From the NCBI GenBank assembly GCA_015680685.1, contig MNCI01007639.1:342938-381862 (forward strand): a stretch of DNA of 38,925 bases, in the 5' to 3' direction. A program made the translations under genes and the position numbers. The stretch comes from Gnetum montanum. Taxonomy: Eukaryota > Streptophyta > Gnetopsida > Gnetales > Gnetaceae. The notes below the pieces were generated by a model that did no database searches, was not told the origin of the DNA, and saw only the letters and a list, made by a program, of their open reading frames with translations. Below, piece by piece: positions 32,690 through 38,925 of the stretch (within the stretch, counting starts at the first letter, position 1; each line of letters opens with the position of its first letter).

Positions 32690-35040
32690 AATTTTTGTGA
32701 GGTGGTTCACTATTGCCTATAAGCTTAATAAGAATGTCATTCCAAAGGCTTTAAAGCTTAAGTTTCCTCATTAGATTTTCATTTCTACTCTAAATTTTTA
32801 TTTTGGCTATGATATTAATACTATTGTTGATTATCATGTATGGACTTGTGTACCTCTAAAGAATAAGAGGATTTCCTTTCCACTTCAATATCTGAATGAT
32901 GCCTCTCAGAATTCCATGAAGAAGGAGATCAATTAAATATTAGCTCATTTTTATTATATTTTTTATTAAGTAAAGCATCAAATCCTGAGAGGTTGACTTC
33001 CATTTTTTTTGAATATACACCCCAAAAAAGAGCCCAACCAAAGGATTCTTGCTATGATTTGTTCTTAATATTTTACTAGAGGAGTTATCTTAATGCTCAA
33101 GCCCCATACTTTTTGATAAATTTCATTTACCCTCATTTGATAAAGTTGATTCCAAGAAATTTTCCACCAAGGGTAGATTAGGTAGTGATTAATGAGATAA
33201 AAGGAAAATGTCATGGAGCTATTTTCTTACATGCTCATTACACTCAAATTCTTATAATAGGATTTGAAGGGAAGATCTTCAAATTACCTAGGTTTGTAGC
33301 TTCTTATTTAGTAGCCTTAGAAGTTGGAAGACAAATGTGGAAAAGCCCCTTAACATACAATTATTAACATAAATAGGTTTTTCCTTTGAAGTTCAACTTC
33401 TGGGAATTTATCAATTAAACACATTTTAGGGAAATGACCAAACAATAGAAAGAGTAGTGTACTTCTTTGGCTCAAAGGAGAAGTTATTCAATTACTAAAG
33501 CAAGAAAAGTTTACCAACCCCATGAGATAGATGTAGTTTACTTAAGAACTACATACATGAAAGTGAATCAAGCAAAGGGTGAAGTCTCATAACAACTTAA
33601 AAGGAGTTTATCGATAAAGCTTTTATTCAATGCTTATGATTAACTAGCCATTAAAGTATGTAGATGGATGAATGAAAGGGATCATCCTTTAGCTAGGGAT
33701 TTTCTCAATGAATATTTAGCATTAATGGAAGAACATTATTTTTTAAAAAAGCTATTAGAGGTAGAGAAAGCCATTCTTGATGAAATATTCTTACTTAGTG
33801 GACAAAATATGATAGAGTTAAAAGAGTCATGAAATTGAAATTAGATAGAACAAAACTTTAAAAGGAAAAACAATAATAATGGCTTCTAGAGTAGTAGAAA
33901 TTGAAGGATTTGGAGCAGCAACAACTTTTACAGCAAAGAATAAAAGAGCAATAGCAATAGCAATCCCTAGAATAGCAAAGATTGATGGAATAACAATAGC
34001 AACAATACAAGTAAGGGAAAAGCTCATCATCTACTCTTACTATTCTAAATTGAGATATTTGATGAAGAGAGTAGCTTAGTCATTTAAGATTAAAGAGAAA
34101 GAAGAAAAAAATATTATTAATCCAGAAGCTTCCCACTAAGCCTAAAACTAAATCCAATGTCATCTTCCAATATAAGAAAGATAATCCTCAAATAGGGAAG
34201 TGGTTGTAAGGTCATATAAAGAGATTTCAAACACCATAGCTACTTTGATTAAAGATTTGGGATAAATAGCATATAGTTAGATAGCTAAACTTCAAGAATT
34301 TATATTGCAAAATGAGCAAGAAACATCCAAACTATGAGAGGAGATGAAGGGCTTTAAGGAAAAGCATAAACAACTTAAAGAAATTATAATCATAAAGAAA
34401 ATGATATAGAAAAAATGAAAGAAAGATTGACTATTTCTTGGATTGAATTAGACGAAGCTAAAAAAGAAAACGGTATAGATTATTTGTATCTAGCCCAACT
34501 AGAATTTGGAGATGTGATTATAGAGGTAAATTACAGTAGTGAATGGATGGAAGATTACAAAGAAGAAATTATAAAGATAATGGAAAAACAAGTTATGTTT
34601 GTTTTGATGGAAAGAAGAGATCAAGAACTATATGATTTGGTTGGAGCTAAAATACCATAGCTTTCCCAGTATAAACAAAATTTCCTTAATACAATGATAA
34701 TGTCAATTACAAGAATCATGCATGAAACAACTAGAAAGAAGCTAGAATTGGAAAGGGCTTGTTCAAGTGTAGGGGTTTCTTTAATGGAAATAAATAACTC
34801 AATAACGAAATCAAGCTTCAAAGAAAATAGCACTAAAGAACTCATTAAGAACCTTAATAGTTCTAAGATAGATATGATGAATTAGGCTATTAAGATTCTT
34901 ATTAATCATGGAAAGTTTTTCCAATAGTTGGTAATAAAAGAACTACAAGTTCAAGAAATAGATAAAATTTATCAAAAGGCTAAGCAGTTAGTTAACAGAT
35001 TACAATTATATGAGGAAAATGTGAGGAAGTTGTAACTGTA
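32690..35040 (+). pseudogene. Unrecognised coding remnant with charged, coiled-coil-like C-terminal part
   Basis: Plus-strand reading in shifting frames. The N-terminal part (32700-32935) reads FTIAYKLNKNVIPKALKL, FYFGYDINTIVDYHVWTC and NKRISFPLQYLNDASQ. 33185-33367 is open and reads KGKCHGAIFLHAHYTQILII. 33660-33780 reads ARDFLNEYLALMEEHYFL. The C-terminal part, 34080-35040, is rich in Lys, Glu and Ile with heptad-like spacing (34415-34660 and 34694-34885 are open). The amino-acid make-up is that of a real, formerly translated sequence, not random AT-rich DNA. I recognise no family. It could be a retroelement gag-like protein, a plant gene fragment or an old viral insertion. Confidence 0.42.
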
Positions 35041-37509
35041 GGTCTTGTAACTATTGTAACTACCTAAGGCTACTATTTAAAGCCCAAGAAAAATTCATTT
35101 TAAGGTGGAAATGGAAGGAAAATGCTTGTAAAGAATATTTTATAATAACATTTTAAATAGGTTCTATTGATATCTATTAGCTTTTGTCTCTTAGCATAGA
35201 ATTTCTAGTTGAGTTTATTTTTTTTATTATTTAGTTTAAATATTGAAGAAGTTACATATGAATAAATTGTTGGTTTTGGAATAGGATACTTCTTCTATGA
35301 TTAGAGGTTTAGCTTATTTCTATTGGTTGGATGTTATAGCTTTAATTAGTATTAGTCCTTAATTAGTTTGACATAGAAATATTGTCATCTTTATTCACTT
35401 ATAAGCTTATGAATAATTTTATTTCCTTATTTTCTTACTCTATTTAGCAAAACTTTTGTGATCTTGCTTCGAGAAGTTAGTTAGAGATAGCTTAGAGTTT
35501 AAGATTGACATTTTCTGTAAAATTATTCATTCACTATATGTGTGTTGTGTAATATTTAAACCTAGACTTATACAAGAGTTATTCAATATCTTTATTTTTG
35601 TTAAAAGATAGATAAAAATGATGGATAATTACTTACATATAAAACTTCAATTTCTTAAATTAATCTTCTTGTCTTATAGATAGATTTGTACTATTATTCA
35701 CAATTAGTTATATTTAGCTCATTTACACTAGAAGAGGCTCTTTGGGAACATCTATGTCTTGATGGTACTAGAGACCAATAACCATCAAAAATAATTTATT
35801 CAAGCTATTCTTTATGGTAGATTCATTCTTGATTCTACTACAACACTCATCTGCATTGAAGAGTGAATGATACTATGTATTATCCTTTTTATACTGTGAC
35901 GTCAATGGAATGATAATGTTTTTGTCCTTTATTACTTAATAATATTTCTCCATGAAATGATCCTTTTATAGTTCATTATTGTTATGCTAATAATGCATAT
36001 AAAGTTCATCAACCAATTTTTATTTAGCTATACTATCTTCCAATTTAGCTTTCATCAATGCTACCGTTATCATTGATAGGTTTGCATGATTGAGTGGTAA
36101 TACAATGTTATCTTTCACATTTCTTCATCTAAGTTTTTCATCCTAGTGCAAAACAAAGATAGACTCTAGATTATAAGGATTTATATGTTGATAGATAACC
36201 TTGACTTAATAGGATATGTTATCTATATTTCTTTTGGTTTTATCATTATCTCTTCTAGAGTTGTTAATAGGTGGAGAATCTTATCTATGAGAAGCAAAAA
36301 TTTTGAAGTTAATAAATGTGTCTTAATAAAATAAGAAATTTTCTCAAAATATAAATCATTAAGTTGTTAAGAATGATTGTTAGTAATTTAAACTAATATA
36401 GAACACTAGCATTAATCTTTAGCTATAGTATCAATGAGGAATCACAAGTGCATCCTATGTCCAACCATACAAATTACAAGCATTCACATGCAACCTAATT
36501 GTAATCTATGGACTAAACTAGTAAACCTTCTAGATAGCTAAATCTATGGATCACTATCTTCTCGATTATACTTATGTTGGTCTTAATTCATATAGTTAAG
36601 TGTAACTAAGGCATGTGATAATTGATGTTATTAAAACGTATTAAAATATTATTAGAATATAGAAAATTATCTATTTAAGCTAGGATACAATGAAATAAAT
36701 TCTAAGTTATCTTAAGTAATAAGTATTTATATTCAATCTACTATACACATCCTAAACTTATGTAATCATTGTTAGGTTACCAATTGCTCACGATTGGGTA
36801 TGCCAAGTGATAGTATTATTAAGATTACCAAATGATAGCTTATTTATGTTTGGAATTGATCATAATCATTCCACATATGTAACATATATTTCAAAATTAA
36901 AATGTTAACTAAGTGCATGAAAGTAAATAACAATGAAAATAAATTGTTGATAAAAAAATATTAACCTAACTCAAACTATAGCAATGAAGATGAGTGAATA
37001 TCAATCTTATTACCATCATGAACTATGTCTAGGGATAATATTACTTGACTAAGGATCCATTTAATTAATTCAAGTTCACATTATGTATACTCATTGATTA
37101 TTACTAAGGCTATGAAATCAAAGTAACATATTTTTTTTTACTATGGTAATCAATTGATGGATTTAATGTGATAGATGAGTGGTATCTATAGACTTTACCT
37201 ACCCTAGGTATATTATATCTATGATATCATATAAAAAAATTATATCATAGCTACCATATTGTAAATGTGATGTTACATTTAAATTATTAACTATTCATCA
37301 CTAGCATTAGTTGACTAGGCTATGAAAGGTACTATCTAATTGCTATGTCATCTCCAAACTCTAACCAAAGGGCCAAGGTCCAAAATTTAATATAACTAAC
37401 CAAGGTATCATTTAAAGGTATCTTAAAAAATAATATAAGATTTTAATCATATAAAAAATCATTTTTTAATTTCAAAAAAATAAAAAGCGTACAACACATA
37501 ACGTATCAT
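35041..37509. other. Unassigned AT-rich region
   Basis: About 2.5 kb with no recognisable coding, RNA or repeat signal. It precedes the copia RT remnant and could include its upstream pol part decayed beyond recognition, but no integrase motif is visible. Confidence 0.4.
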
Positions 37510-38670
37510 ATGTCTGATATAGAAACCCATGGTGATCTTGAGGAAGAAATATATATGCTTCAACCTAAAAAATATGAAATTACAGGAAAAGAGAATATAG
37601 TGTGTTGGTTATTAAAATCACTATATGGGCTTAAAAAAGCACCAAGAATGTGGAATAAAAAATTTTCTAACCACATGATAAATCTTGACTTCATTAGAAA
37701 TGTCAAGGAATCCTATATGTATGTTAAAAATACAAGTGATAGATATGTTATCTTGTTGCTATATGTCGATGACATGTTAATAGCAGGTAATAACATACAT
37801 GATATTTAGGAGCTAAAACTTCATCTGTCTTCTTAATTTGAAAAAGGATCTTGGTGCTGTACAAAAAATTTTGGGCATGGAAATTAAAAGGGATAGGGCT
37901 AATAAAAAGCTTTGGCTTGGACAATCTGCATATGTTGAAAATATTTTTAAAAGATTTAATATGCATAATTTCAAGTTGTGACTACATGTTGTAAAATTGG
38001 TATTAAACTTTTAGTCAAACAATGCCCAAAGACAAGTGAAGAAAAAGAGCTCAAGGTTAAAATTCCATATGCTAGTGCTATCGGTAGTTTAATGTATGTA
38101 ATGGTCTCTACTAGACCTAATATTGCTTACATTGTTGAAAAATTTAGTAGGTATATGGCTAATCTAGGGAAATAGCACTAGATTACAGTGAAGTGAGTTT
38201 TCCGATATCTTCGTGGTACTTCAAATTATGGAATTTGTTATACAAATTATTTCAATGGACATCATGTCTTTGTTGATGCAAATTGGGGAAATGATATTAA
38301 TAGTAGAAAATATACTAGTGGATATGTGTTTAATATTTTTGATTGTGTTGTTTCTTGGAAAAGTTAGAAACAATCTTGAGTTGCTCTGTCTCCCACAAAA
38401 GCTAAATATGGATCCAAAGGCTAATATTTAAATTTGGCATCATTCAGACTCTGATTAAAATTGGTTGTGATAGTCAAAGTGCCATAAGCATATCCAAGAA
38501 TACAACCTTTCATGCTTGAATGAAGCACATTGAAATACAGTATCACTATATATGGAAGGAAATTGAAAATCAAGGACTCTTCTAAATAAAATATCTACTA
38601 AAGAAAATCCTATAGATGTACTCACTAAGCCAACTCCTATTGAAAAGGTTTTTTGGTGTTGATCAACATT
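37510..38670 (+). pseudogene. pol: Ty1/copia reverse transcriptase-RNase H remnant
   Basis: A second, plus-strand copia element from mid-RT onward. 37510-37809 is open: HGDLEEEIYMLQPKKYE, then LLKSLYGLKKAPRMWNKKF, then LLLYVDDMLIAGNN with YVDD intact. After a stop and frameshift come LGMEIKRDRANKKLWL (about 37870-37920) and YASAIGSLMYVMVSTRPNIA (38066-38125). RNase H follows as FVDANWGNDINSRKYTSGYV (about 38265-38325), CDSQSAISISKN (about 38470-38505), KHIEIQYHYIWKEIENQGL, and DVLTKPTPIEKVF near 38615-38655. No integrase or gag precedes it and no LTR is recognised, so it is a truncated insertion. It is less decayed than the 17 kb element in its RT palm. Confidence 0.88.
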
Positions 38671-38852
38671 TGATCTTCTTCTAACCTGATTTCCTATAAA
38701 TTGTCTGGACCATTCTTTAAAGAAGCTTTACCTTCAAGAGGAAGAATAATAAGGCGGATGAAGGCAAATCTACCTTGATTTTCTCTAAATATTTTCTACT
38801 TTTTTATTCTTATATATTTTATATTTGGTCCCATACTTATCCCCACTAAAAT

Positions 38853-38925
38853 TGATGAGTGGCGAGGTACCCCTACACTCAACCATACGAAACGAGCGTA
38901 GCACGCACGATCCGGTCGAACTCCG
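38853..38925 (+). repeat. CpG-rich terminal repeat, right copy (73 bp visible)
   Basis: Begins TGATGAGTGGCGAGGTACCC and runs to the last base, inverted relative to 73-145. Similarity to the left copy starts abruptly at TGATGAG on both sides, so this is a real repeat edge. Six or more CpG pairs in 73 bases contrast with the CpG-poor interior. 38671-38852, between the copia remnant and this edge, is AT-rich with a purine-rich patch at about 38731-38765 and nothing else. Confidence 0.75.

Noticed and set aside
36200-37400. Decayed copia integrase upstream of the second RT
   Set aside because: I looked for the H-H-C-C and D-D-E motifs on the plus strand and saw none.

Overview
The window looks like nuclear DNA of a seed plant, probably a gymnosperm and most likely a conifer. 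It is AT-rich and very poor in CpG, and almost all of it is old, broken transposable elements. No intact long open reading frame exists; every recognisable protein is cut by stops and frameshifts. The plant call rests on Ty3/gypsy pol of the Tat type (two RNase H modules) and Ty1/copia elements primed by initiator tRNA-Met. The conifer suggestion rests on a Penelope-like reverse transcriptase fragment, since among plants such elements are documented mainly in conifers (the Dryad group). That is an inference, not proof.

Layout. 1-145 and 38853-38925 hold inverted copies of a CpG-rich repeat; 73 bp of it is shared, and it runs off both ends. 1499-4230 (minus) and 7230-9053 (plus) are two head-to-head, inverted remnants of one Ty3/gypsy gag-protease region. 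9945-15048 (minus) is the remnant of an intron-containing gene with at least eight exons and clear GT-AG junctions; I do not recognise its product with confidence. 15635-22684 is a Ty1/copia element on the minus strand with both LTRs, a primer binding site, a polypurine tract, gag, integrase and a deleted RT-RNase H. Its 5' LTR is split by a 1.3 kb insert made of a 54-unit GGGTTAG/A-tract array (21264-22205) and a Penelope-like RT fragment (22206-22587). 22690-24560 is a degenerate satellite with a regular 192-bp period and a hairpin-forming dyad in each monomer. 25480-28673 (plus) is a Tat-like Ty3/gypsy pol remnant: RT, RNase H, second RNase H, integrase. 30965-31316 is a 16-bp minisatellite. 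32690-35040 (plus) is an unrecognised, lysine/glutamate-rich coding remnant. 37510-38670 (plus) is a Ty1/copia RT-RNase H remnant.

Nothing here forms an operon or working pathway. The window's main interest is its layered repeats: two unusual tandem arrays side by side, one of them against a Penelope-like fragment inside an LTR; the paired CpG-rich ends; and a spliced gene remnant between the retroelements.
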